This document shows, piece after piece, positions 13,380 to 21,972 of a stretch of DNA of 34,351 bases (position 1 is the first letter of the stretch; each line of letters begins with the position of its first letter). Below the pieces are notes generated by a model. That model ran no database searches and was not told the origin of the DNA. It saw only the letters and a program-made list of their open reading frames with translations. The stretch comes from Niabella sp. (lineage in GTDB: Bacteria; Bacteroidota; Bacteroidia; Chitinophagales; Chitinophagaceae), in the NCBI GenBank assembly GCA_017744795.1, contig JAGIAQ010000040.1:17226-51576 (forward strand), read 5' to 3'. Both the position numbers and the translations under genes were made by a program.

Positions 13380-16208
13380 TTACCACACCTCCTTGTTTGT
13401 TTTTTTCTGAAGGGTCGTTTTGCCAAATTTCCTTGGATAATAAGAGAACGTCAGCATAAAAAATTGCTGTAACCCGTTGGTGATGCGGGTGGTAGTTCCC
13501 TGTGCATCTACGCTATTGGTAATGTTTTGATACTGTTTTAAAATATCCATTGCGGAAAATTTCAATTCTCCCTGTTGTTTCATAAACCGGTAACTGGCAA
13601 AAGCGTTCCAGAGTGTGGTGGCTTTGTCCAGGTTTGAATTATGAACAATATTAAGCGTGCTGCTGAAAGTAACATCCTTTGGATAGTTTAACGTTAACCC
13701 GAATTTTGTTGTGTTGCTATTGTTTTGGAAGGATGTAAGTCCCTTTCCTGTTTGCCGGGTCCGATAGGTTTGAAACATTTCACCGGCATTGAGGATGAGC
13801 AGTGATTGCAATGAAAATTGCAGGGTGAACTGGTTGGATAAACTATTGCTGTGACTTAAGGTGTACACGGTATCAATATAGCCGGGGGTAAGACCGTTAT
13901 TGAAATAGCCGTTATACATCAGCTGTATCTTGTTTTTGTTTAACCGTTTGGAGATGTTGAAATTGTAGTTGAAATTTATATTGTTGCTCTGATCCCCGTT
14001 GATCGTATAGTAACTGCGTTTACCTGATTTTTCGTTAATGATGCTGTCCACTATAGGGTTCAACGATTTTACATAACCGCCATTTATGGATCCGTTGATG
14101 GAATAGGGCGATTTTTGATTTTCTGTATTAAAGTCGGCGTACATACTTACCCGGTGATTGATCTTGTTTTTTAGATCCGGGTTGCCATAGCGGATGCTGT
14201 AGGCATTAATATCATCAACAATGGTATAGAGCTGGTCAATAGAAGGGTAGTCGAAGTTTTTGGTATAGGAAATAGATCCATACGTGCGGTAGCGCTCCCG
14301 CTTTGAATAGAAGTAGCTGACATTACCTTCATACCGTAAAAACTGAAAAGAGCGATCCAGGTTTCTTTCGGCTATGGAGGAACTGTTTTTTTCTTCCTTC
14401 AGATCATTCGATACCTTGAACGCAAAATTATAGTTTCTGGAATAATTGTTCCGCCACTTAAAAATTGTTTTTGACAGAGAAAGGTAAGGTGTGTACTCAA
14501 TGGTTTCTTTAGTATTAGTATTGGAAAGATGGCTGTTGGGGATGTGCATATGCGTAAGGCTGTCATAGTCGGTCACCAGATTTGTGCCCTTATTCCGGGT
14601 ATAATTAAACCATTGTCCAAAGCTCATTCTAATGTTGAACAGGTTATAGCGCCTCAGCAATAATCTTTTAAAACCCCCATAATCCAGCGTTCCGCCGATA
14701 TTGATACCATCGCTGCTGGTACGATACCTGCGATTATAGGAAGTGTCTTTACCTGCTTGTGTGTAGGAATTAAAAATGCTTTGAACCTCCCTGTCGGTTA
14801 TGGCGCTGTTCCTGCGGCCGTTTACCTGGAGATTAAAACTTTTTATCGGGTTTTCTTCATCTGATTTTGCAAAACTTATATCGACTGATTCATTGTCGCT
14901 CCTATTGGTTTGCATACCCTTTACCTTATTTGAACTTTGGAGCTGACCCGAACTATCACGCACTTCTGTAAAACGCTGCGAGGCATTGGTGCCGTTATTG
15001 AATTCAGTATTGCTGTTAACGGTAAAATTGTCGTTATAGCTATTTGTTTTTACATAGTTTACCCCCACCTGGTGTTTGTCGGAATGGTTATTCTGGCTGC
15101 CCTCGGTTTTTACAAATTGCGGGTTGTCGACAGCGGTGGTGTTTTGCAGCGTCAGATCAGTGATGGAAGCGTCCGTCCCGGATTTATTATAATTCAGCGT
15201 GATGCGGTTGTTCTGCCGGCTGTTGGTTACATCATTGAATTCATGCGTGTATACCCCGCCGATGGAATGATTCCGGTTGATACCACTTGCGCCGAATTGC
15301 CCCACATTATACAGATTGGGATTGTAATTGCGGTAGGTGTTGTTTTGAAAAAGTTCCTGCAGGTTGCCGATGCTTTTATTAATATTATTTAACCCGCCGC
15401 CAATACCAAAACTCGTTTTTTTATTATACAGCTGAAAGGAAAGATCCGATTCGTAGCGATTATCCGTTCCATAACCGATTCCTGCTTTACCAAAATAGCC
15501 CTTCTTGCTATCTTCCTTTAGTTTGATGTTCATCGTTAGGGTTGAATCCTGCGGCTTTCGTTCTTTGCTGATATTGCTGCGATCGTATTCCTGGTACAGC
15601 TGGATCTTATCAATGGCTGTTTTCGGCAGGTTTTGTGTGGCCACGCGCGGGTCCGTTGATCCCATAAACGGCTTGCCATCCACAAAAAGATTTTGCACTT
15701 TTTTCCCGTTTACCGTTATGGACCCGTCGGACCAAATGGTGATGCCGGGGACCTGGTTCAGTAATTCTTCCACTACCGCATCTGATTTCATTTTGAAAGC
15801 GGCAGGGTTGATCTCCAGTGTGTCGCCGTTCATTTTTACAGGTATTATTGCTGTTACGGTAACCGCGTTGCTATCATTAAAATTTGGTGACAAGACAATA
15901 TTTAAGGTATCCGTTTTCGTGGCGTTGAGTTGCAGTTGCTTACTATATGCCGTATAACCTGTATAGCTGATATTTAATATCAATGGCTCATGAACCGGTA
16001 GTTTTTCAAAAAAGAACTTTCCGTTTTTATCACTAAGCTGATAAGTTACCATACTGGAATCTTTTCTAAAAAATGCTACGGTGGCTGATTCCAACGGGAG
16101 GTTGCTTAAAGAATCTGTAACGGCTCCTGTTAATTTCCCGGACTGGCCGCAGGCGTATGACGCAACAAATACATGCGCCAGAAGCAGCAAAATAATTTTG
16201 GTTCTCAT
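13380..16208 (-). CDS. Outer-membrane beta-barrel protein (TonB-receptor-like), copy B
   Basis: A 942-residue outer-membrane barrel of the Oar-like/OMP_b-brl_3 kind. It has a signal peptide to about 21 (ACGQ), a carboxypeptidase-regulatory-like beta-sandwich (about 25-108, with SYTGY), a plug-like domain (about 120-225, VPGITIWSDGSITVNGKKV, then LFVDGKPF), and a Tyr/Asn-rich barrel. It is a clear paralogue of the upstream barrel gene: PVKMNGDTLEINP, TVNGKKV, ATQNLPK, KKGYFGK and FFMLTFSYYPRKFG recur in order. Its ATG overlaps the stop codon of the propeller gene (TGATG), so translation is coupled. The substrate is unknown; transport, surface display or peptide secretion are all open. Confidence 0.82.
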   Translation of the reverse strand: MRTKIILLLLAHVFVASYACGQSGKLTGAVTDSLSNLPLESATVAFFRKDSSMVTYQLSDKNGKFFFEKLPVHEPLILNISYTGYTAYSKQLQLNATKTDTLNIVLSPNFNDSNAVTVTAIIPVKMNGDTLEINPAAFKMKSDAVVEELLNQVPGITIWSDGSITVNGKKVQNLFVDGKPFMGSTDPRVATQNLPKTAIDKIQLYQEYDRSNISKERKPQDSTLTMNIKLKEDSKKGYFGKAGIGYGTDNRYESDLSFQLYNKKTSFGIGGGLNNINKSIGNLQELFQNNTYRNYNPNLYNVGQFGASGINRNHSIGGVYTHEFNDVTNSRQNNRITLNYNKSGTDASITDLTLQNTTAVDNPQFVKTEGSQNNHSDKHQVGVNYVKTNSYNDNFTVNSNTEFNNGTNASQRFTEVRDSSGQLQSSNKVKGMQTNRSDNESVDISFAKSDEENPIKSFNLQVNGRRNSAITDREVQSIFNSYTQAGKDTSYNRRYRTSSDGINIGGTLDYGGFKRLLLRRYNLFNIRMSFGQWFNYTRNKGTNLVTDYDSLTHMHIPNSHLSNTNTKETIEYTPYLSLSKTIFKWRNNYSRNYNFAFKVSNDLKEEKNSSSIAERNLDRSFQFLRYEGNVSYFYSKRERYRTYGSISYTKNFDYPSIDQLYTIVDDINAYSIRYGNPDLKNKINHRVSMYADFNTENQKSPYSINGSINGGYVKSLNPIVDSIINEKSGKRSYYTINGDQSNNINFNYNFNISKRLNKNKIQLMYNGYFNNGLTPGYIDTVYTLSHSNSLSNQFTLQFSLQSLLILNAGEMFQTYRTRQTGKGLTSFQNNSNTTKFGLTLNYPKDVTFSSTLNIVHNSNLDKATTLWNAFASYRFMKQQGELKFSAMDILKQYQNITNSVDAQGTTTRITNGLQQFFMLTFSYYPRKFGKTTLQKKTNKEVW

Positions 16209-17464
16209 CAGTTAGCTTTAAGTGTGAATACTGCGATGACGGCCTCATTAGCAGATTTTGTTTTTATAATATTTTCCAGCGCTTTGGGAGTGGCTTTGGC
16301 TGCGTTGGGCTTAAAATCCCGGCGAATGGCATCCGCACTGAACAAGGTATAAAACAGGCTGTCTTCATAGATGGTATTGTAATCCGGAAACACTTTTATG
16401 CCAAAGGAGCTACTGTCGGCTTTTATTTTCCTGATATCATAAATTGTTTTGTTCTTTTTACTATAAATATAATTGCCGGAGTTAGATTGGAATCCGACTA
16501 TAAATAATATATGACTCCTGGTTTCAATCCAATTGTAGATCTGGTTCAGCAGCCAGCCATTGTTCCGCTGGAAATTCTCGCGCTCTGTTTTATTTTTAAA
16601 CGGCGTTGTAAAAAAATAAGGCGGCAAAGTATTTTCGAGTGGTAATATAATTTGATATGCAGGTGATATGCTGTCTTTTGTAAGTACATAGATAGTATCA
16701 TTATAAGGCCTTGTAACAAATCGTTGATGTGGATTGTCGGATTTTGGTGCGCTAACATAGTTTGTGGTATATAAATACCGGGGCTCTTTAATATGGTTAT
16801 AAGGGAAATATTGTTTTATTAGTGTGCTGTTTTTATATAGTTTAAGTTCGTAGTCGATACTGTCCTTATATAAATTGCTGGTTGTTATTTTATTTTGGGA
16901 ATAATAGTCGTCATCAAAAAGATAGGAGATGCCGCTAATGTCATTTGTAGTTGGGGTGCTTTTTTTAAGAGTAAAGCTGGTGTCATTCAAATCGATTACG
17001 TATTTTTTATAATATTTCCTGTTTTTAGGATTGTCAGGATCTAATTCAATTTTTATATTATCTTTCTGAGTAAGCGTATAATTTTTATTCTGCCCAGTGA
17101 AGGTAATTTGGTTGCCCTTTTCGTTATAGAAAGGATAGAAGTCCACAAAGCCATTGCCCAATTTTTTATAGGATACTTGCTTTACAAATGTTCCATCCTT
17201 TTTATAAAACAACAACTTTTTTTTGAGGTACTGAACAATTATAAAATAAGATTTTGCAATGGTAAGATTATCCGATTCGTCGATGTTTACATTATCCGGC
17301 TTTTGCAATGAAATAAACCGGAGCGAATCAATGAACTTAGACTGACTTTCTCCCCCGGCGGCTTTCGGGTTCAAATATATTTTTTGTACTTGCCCCTGAA
17401 CAATGCAATTCAGCAATAGACTGAGCGCAAGGGCAGTGGTATGGCATAGTAATTTATTTCTCAT
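16208..17464 (-). CDS. Secreted 6-bladed beta-propeller-like protein, copy B
   Basis: A 418-residue secreted protein with a signal peptide to about residue 25 (IVQGQ) and no lipobox Cys, so it is probably soluble in the periplasm. Repeated strand segments such as YFIIVQYLKKKLLFYKKDG and SLRFISLQ fit the 6-bladed beta-propeller family common in Bacteroidota. It is a paralogue of the gene at 20462-21709: LPLENTLPPYFFTTPFK here matches LPIDNAVPASFFTQDFK there. It overlaps the barrel gene downstream by one base. Parts are strikingly AT-rich; 16861-16920 has 16 G+C in 60 bases. It is hypothetical in function and probably works with the paired barrel. Confidence 0.7.
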   Translation of the reverse strand: MRNKLLCHTTALALSLLLNCIVQGQVQKIYLNPKAAGGESQSKFIDSLRFISLQKPDNVNIDESDNLTIAKSYFIIVQYLKKKLLFYKKDGTFVKQVSYKKLGNGFVDFYPFYNEKGNQITFTGQNKNYTLTQKDNIKIELDPDNPKNRKYYKKYVIDLNDTSFTLKKSTPTTNDISGISYLFDDDYYSQNKITTSNLYKDSIDYELKLYKNSTLIKQYFPYNHIKEPRYLYTTNYVSAPKSDNPHQRFVTRPYNDTIYVLTKDSISPAYQIILPLENTLPPYFFTTPFKNKTERENFQRNNGWLLNQIYNWIETRSHILFIVGFQSNSGNYIYSKKNKTIYDIRKIKADSSSFGIKVFPDYNTIYEDSLFYTLFSADAIRRDFKPNAAKATPKALENIIKTKSANEAVIAVFTLKAN

Positions 17465-17513
17465 AAGATTTGGTTACGAAAACGAATTTAAGGAAAGGGA
17501 TGTTAAAGTAGCC

Positions 17514-20465
17514 TTAATGTCTGAACCGTCCCTGGCCACCGCCCATGCCTCTCATTCCTTTGGGAGCTGATGAGGGGGCTATGCCCCCCTGACCCTGCCC
17601 GCTGTTCCTTCTTCCTCCTTTTTCCTTTCCGCCAAATTTTCTTGGGTAGTAGGTTAAGGATAACATATAGAACTGCTGGAGGCCGTTCGAGATGGTAGTT
17701 CGTACCATATTGTTGTTAGCAAAATTATCTATGTTCTTGTTTTGATGCAGGATGTCGAATACGGAGAATTTTACTTCAGCCGTTTTCATTTTTAGAAAAC
17801 GATAGGTTACGGAAGCATTCCAAATGGTGGCCTTCACCGATTGATTGGTGGCCGAAATGTTATTGAGATAATTGATATTGCTGCTCAGCATAAAATTTTT
17901 GGGAACCGTGAGATTAAAATTGGCCCGGGTGCTGTAGGTTTTTGATTTTAGCGGATGCTTTTGACCTACCGTATCCGTCGTTATAGTATTGGTATTGGTG
18001 AGCGATTCGCCGATGGTAATGTTAAAAATTTCCTGTGCACTGTAAAACAGGTTTAGCGAGTTGTTGATGTTTTCGTTTGTAAAAGGAGTTTTGTAGGTGT
18101 TCAGGTATTGATAGGAAGATGTGGTGTTGTACCCCCCGTTATAGCGTACCTGGATCATATTTTTGTTGATGCGGTAGGAGGCACTGCCGTTAAGGGAAGC
18201 GTTGTAAGATGTTCTGTTATCAACGTTAATCAAAGAAGACCGGCGACCGCCATTGGGCAGAATGAAGCTGCTGTCTGAAATAGCATTTCGGGTATTGGAG
18301 TAGCCGAGATTGAGCGAGGCGGTATAAGTGTTCTTTTCATTAAATTTTTGGGTGTTATAATTTGCGCTCAGGTTGTAATTGTTGCCGAATGCGGATTTCA
18401 GGTAAGGATTGCCCTTAACGATATTATATTTATTACTACTATCTACAATTGGGTATAGCTGGTCGATAGTGGGCGCTGTAGCGCTGCTGCTCTGGTTCAG
18501 GCCAATATTGAGGTTGTATTTATTAAACCGGTTATAGCTGTAATAAAGAGAGGCTGCCGGGGTAAAGAAACTATAGTTGCGCTCTATATTCCGGTAGCTT
18601 AAGGTGGAAGTGTTTTTTTGAAATACGATCTGGTCCTGCAGGTCTACGCGGGCAGTGAGGCTTTTGTAGTACCGGTCCGAAAGGAATTTGCTAACCGTTT
18701 TAAAGAAGCTGATGCCCGGCCGGTTTTCAATATTCACCACCGAATTATTATTCGTCAGGGTGTCGTTGATCTTGTACGTATTGGTAAGCGTATCCCTGTC
18801 TGATACGATAGCATTCAGATCGGATTTGTTATACCTGAAATTATTTCTTAGCCCGATATTGATATTCCAGAAATTATAGCTACCGAAAAGCAGCGAACGA
18901 AGGCCGTTATAGCTTAGCCCAAGATTGGTGGTGAAGTTGGAATTGTCATTATGATATTTGCGGTCATATTTTTCCTCATAAACCCTTCCAACCAGTGATT
19001 CAAAATCCGTTAGTTTTTTGCTGTCGCTTTGGCTGCTGCCGTATGAAATAGAATAATTGGTTGAAAAGCTTTTCTTATTGATCCCTTCATCATAATCATT
19101 ATTGTTGAAGTATCCGTTGACGTTCAGATTATTTGAACGAGACTGGGCCACCGTGCTGCTTGTTCCGTTACTGGCGGCGGTGGTATCATTTTTGAACGCA
19201 TGTGTGACACTGTTGGAAGCCGTGTTGCCGTTGCTCCAGTTGTAACTGGCGTTTAACGAAAGGGACGTAGCCCGCTTCCGGTTATTGTAGCCGGTATTGA
19301 CAGATTGGTCAAGTGTGTTGCTAAGATTGTGTTGATTGTTATAGGTGGTCAGTTTAAAAGGTGCAGCAGCAGGATCAACGTCGGGAACGTTTTGCTGAAT
19401 TGTAGTGCTGTTGCGGGTTATATTGCCATTGCTTTCCCGCCAGCTGTAATCCCCGTTTAATGAGTTGTCGAACCTGGAATTGGTGGTTTCATTAAAACTA
19501 TGCTGGGCGTAGGCACCAAAATAATGTACCGTATTGAGCCCGTTCATACTTGCGTTAGGAGTTCCAAAATTCCGGCGGTTGTAGGAGTGAAAGGTATTGT
19601 TCTGCATGGCTTCCTGAACGCTTTGCACCGTTTTATTGGTGTTGTTCAGGTTCCCGGCAATGCCGATCTTATTTTTCTTATCGTAAAGCTGCAGGGAAAG
19701 GTCACCTTCATAACGGTTGTCTGATCCTATTCCGGCACTTACTTTACCAAAATAGCCCTTCTTTTTATCGGGGCGTAATTTGATATTCATGGTAACTGTA
19801 GAATCCAGATCGGTATTGGTAAGGTCCTGTTTGCTGTAATCCTTTTCCTTGTACACCTGTATCTTTTCAATAGCATTTTTGGGAAGGTTTTGCGTGGCCA
19901 GTTCCGGATTGTTGCCAAAGAAAGCCTTGCCGTCTACATAAACGTTGTTTACCTTTTTCCCGTTAACGGTGATGGTGCCATCGCTCCACATGGTTACGCC
20001 CGGTACCCTGAGGAGCATGTCTTCCACCACGGCGGACGAATCCATTTTGAATGCCCCGGGGTTTATTTCAAGCGTGTCTCCGTTCATTTTAACGGGTACT
20101 ACCGCTTTTACTATTACTTCTTCCAGATGTTTGGCGGTGTCTCTGAGCAGACTTATTTTTTTGAAATCGTGCAATTGTTTTAATGAGTCGAGGCGCAGTT
20201 CCCTTGAAAAATCCAGATAGCCCGTGTAGCTTACTGAAACGAGCAGCAGCGTGCCCAACGGCAGATCGCCAATATTAAATTCACCCTGGTTATTGGTGAT
20301 CTGGTAATTGATCAGTGCTGAATCTGCCTTTTTATAAATGGTCACTGTTGCCGATTGCAGGGCGAAGCGGTGCACAGAATCTTCAACGATCCCTTTTACC
20401 ACGCCCTTTTGGGCGAATAGCAGCACCGGTAATAAAATCAGCAGGGACAGGAATAGTTTTCTCAC
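17514..20465 (-). CDS. Outer-membrane beta-barrel protein (TonB-receptor-like), copy A
   Basis: A 983-residue paralogue of the barrel at 13380-16208 with the same order: signal peptide to about 19 (LLFAQ), carboxypeptidase-regulatory-like domain (about 20-100), plug-like domain (about 120-230, with TMWSDGTITVNGKKV and VYVDGKAFFG), and an Asn/Tyr-rich barrel. It starts with GTG, which overlaps the propeller stop as GTGA, a tight coupling. After the last barrel strand (LTYYPRKFGG) it has an extra tail of about 40 residues rich in Gly, Arg, Gln and Met, ending RGMGGGQGRFRH, which copy B lacks. The tail should face the periplasm. No function is recognisable beyond an outer-membrane channel or receptor. 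Confidence 0.82.
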   Translation of the reverse strand: MRKLFLSLLILLPVLLFAQKGVVKGIVEDSVHRFALQSATVTIYKKADSALINYQITNNQGEFNIGDLPLGTLLLVSVSYTGYLDFSRELRLDSLKQLHDFKKISLLRDTAKHLEEVIVKAVVPVKMNGDTLEINPGAFKMDSSAVVEDMLLRVPGVTMWSDGTITVNGKKVNNVYVDGKAFFGNNPELATQNLPKNAIEKIQVYKEKDYSKQDLTNTDLDSTVTMNIKLRPDKKKGYFGKVSAGIGSDNRYEGDLSLQLYDKKNKIGIAGNLNNTNKTVQSVQEAMQNNTFHSYNRRNFGTPNASMNGLNTVHYFGAYAQHSFNETTNSRFDNSLNGDYSWRESNGNITRNSTTIQQNVPDVDPAAAPFKLTTYNNQHNLSNTLDQSVNTGYNNRKRATSLSLNASYNWSNGNTASNSVTHAFKNDTTAASNGTSSTVAQSRSNNLNVNGYFNNNDYDEGINKKSFSTNYSISYGSSQSDSKKLTDFESLVGRVYEEKYDRKYHNDNSNFTTNLGLSYNGLRSLLFGSYNFWNINIGLRNNFRYNKSDLNAIVSDRDTLTNTYKINDTLTNNNSVVNIENRPGISFFKTVSKFLSDRYYKSLTARVDLQDQIVFQKNTSTLSYRNIERNYSFFTPAASLYYSYNRFNKYNLNIGLNQSSSATAPTIDQLYPIVDSSNKYNIVKGNPYLKSAFGNNYNLSANYNTQKFNEKNTYTASLNLGYSNTRNAISDSSFILPNGGRRSSLINVDNRTSYNASLNGSASYRINKNMIQVRYNGGYNTTSSYQYLNTYKTPFTNENINNSLNLFYSAQEIFNITIGESLTNTNTITTDTVGQKHPLKSKTYSTRANFNLTVPKNFMLSSNINYLNNISATNQSVKATIWNASVTYRFLKMKTAEVKFSVFDILHQNKNIDNFANNNMVRTTISNGLQQFYMLSLTYYPRKFGGKEKGGRRNSGQGQGGIAPSSAPKGMRGMGGGQGRFRH

Positions 20466-21709
20466 AAGTCTTCCTTGGGTTTTAATTGGATGATTACTGG
20501 GTTGTCGGCTTCCCGGGCATTTTCCAGGAACTTATTCAAAACAGGGTTGGTGCACTGAGGCGTTCTGTTCTGTATACCGGCCTTTGAGTTCAAAACAGAT
20601 TTTGCCGGAAGGCTCAGATAAATGTACTGTTTGTCGAACCCCTTTATAGTGGTTCCATACAGCGGTAAGTAACAGGTGGAGCTATCTGATGATATTTTAT
20701 TATAATCATAGATAAGCTCCAGTTTATTATCGAACACGTAGCGGTTATAACCGTTAAATAACCGCAGGTTAAAAAACAACAGGTTCCTGAACTGGATCAC
20801 ATTGTCGATTTGACTGGCATAGGAGGAATGATCCATTTTATAGGTATCCATATCTCCGCGGCTCTTGAAATCCTGGGTGAAAAAGGAGGCGGGAACCGCA
20901 TTGTCGATCGGCAATATTAATTTGTAATTTTCCTTTAGTTCTGTTGGAGTCAACGTGTATATTTCGTACCGGAAGGGGCGGGTTATAAATAAAACAGAAT
21001 CACTGTGGGTGGGCATGATGGTGCATTGCGCCGCTCCCGAAAAATAAAAAATGGATTCCGATTGTTTATTGTAAGGCAGATAGGTTTGCAGCAGTTTCTT
21101 ACTGTTGATAATTTTTAACTGATAATCCAGCGTGTCCCGGTTGTTCTTCTGGGCTTTGATAAAACTGGTGGCAAATTTATTTCCGTCAAAAAGGACCGGG
21201 TTGGTGAAAGCATACCGAAAGTCTTTGATATCCTGTGTTTTTGCCGCAGGCACATTCCTGAGAAAAAAATAAGTGGCTTTTACATATTTGGAAACATCTT
21301 TTTTTGAATCTTCCTCCAGGAAGGATTGGATCCTGACCGACGGCACGTTGTAATTTTTATTCAGACTAAAGATAAGCAGGGCATTTTTTTCATGATCCAG
21401 CTGTATATTCTGTATGCGGAATCTTTTTATTTTGTATTTATAAACAAAGGTTCCCGTTTTTGTAAAAAAGTAGATGGCGTTGGTATCGGTGTCCAGAATG
21501 ATAAAATAGTCCCGCGTAACCACCAGTTGCCTGATGGCGCCAAAGATGCACTTTTTTGTTGTTTGCAGCGGAATGAACTGCATGTCATCAAAGAGCTTTG
21601 ATGCGGGCGCGCCTATCGTTTTGGAAGGATCAATATACAGTGTTTTTGACTGAGCTATTGATCCCTGAGCCATCCATAAAGCAAAAAAAGCAATCAATAT
21701 TTTTTTCAT
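20462..21709 (-). CDS. Secreted 6-bladed beta-propeller-like protein, copy A
   Basis: A 415-residue exported protein with a signal peptide ending GSIAQ at about 20 and no lipobox. Its blades show the family's style: YFIILDTDTNAIYFFTKTG, FDDMQFIPLQ, and a C-terminal NPVIIQLKPK close to the usual NPVL-x-I-x-K-L-K end of 6-bladed beta-propeller proteins. It is the first gene of a likely four-gene operon (propeller A, barrel A, propeller B, barrel B), with a consensus -7 box 28 nt upstream. The pairing, order and overlap with the barrel gene suggest that the two proteins act together at the outer membrane. The ligand is unknown. Confidence 0.75.
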   Translation of the reverse strand: MKKILIAFFALWMAQGSIAQSKTLYIDPSKTIGAPASKLFDDMQFIPLQTTKKCIFGAIRQLVVTRDYFIILDTDTNAIYFFTKTGTFVYKYKIKRFRIQNIQLDHEKNALLIFSLNKNYNVPSVRIQSFLEEDSKKDVSKYVKATYFFLRNVPAAKTQDIKDFRYAFTNPVLFDGNKFATSFIKAQKNNRDTLDYQLKIINSKKLLQTYLPYNKQSESIFYFSGAAQCTIMPTHSDSVLFITRPFRYEIYTLTPTELKENYKLILPIDNAVPASFFTQDFKSRGDMDTYKMDHSSYASQIDNVIQFRNLLFFNLRLFNGYNRYVFDNKLELIYDYNKISSDSSTCYLPLYGTTIKGFDKQYIYLSLPAKSVLNSKAGIQNRTPQCTNPVLNKFLENAREADNPVIIQLKPKEDL

Positions 21710-21737
21710 CGTTTCTATTATCAGGGGTCGGAATTGT

Positions 21738-21745
21738 CAAAAATA
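21738..21745 (-). promoter_or_regulatory. -7 box of the propeller/barrel operon
   Basis: On the minus strand TATTTTTG matches TAnnTTTG exactly, 28 nt before the propeller A start codon. A TTTA lies 23 nt further upstream instead of a proper TTTG. Confidence 0.55.
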
Positions 21746-21799
21746 CAACTATCAGACAGATCTTATTGTAAATGGTTTAATTAAAACTCTTTAAAAAGA

Positions 21800-21825
21800 A
21801 GCCCCGCTGTAAAAACAGCAGGGCT
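21800..21825 (-). terminator. Terminator after the TonB receptor gene
   Basis: An 11-bp stem (21800-21810 with 21815-21825) with a 4-nt loop. The one mismatch on the + strand becomes a G-U pair in the minus-strand RNA. A T-rich stretch (ttcttttt) follows on the minus strand. It lies about 150 nt beyond the receptor stop, and nothing else is recognisable in 21826-21972. It separates the receptor from the propeller/barrel operon. Confidence 0.7.
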
Positions 21826-21972
21826 TTTTGATTGCTCTGTATGGATGAAGCGTTTATTTCAGGAATTCGTGCTCAATCAATTGTGCAATGTTAAAGGGTA
21901 GCGTGGCTTTATCGTTTCAAGTCTGCCGATAAGAAGCACTGGTTTATAATTAACATTAGTTAGTTACCGCCA

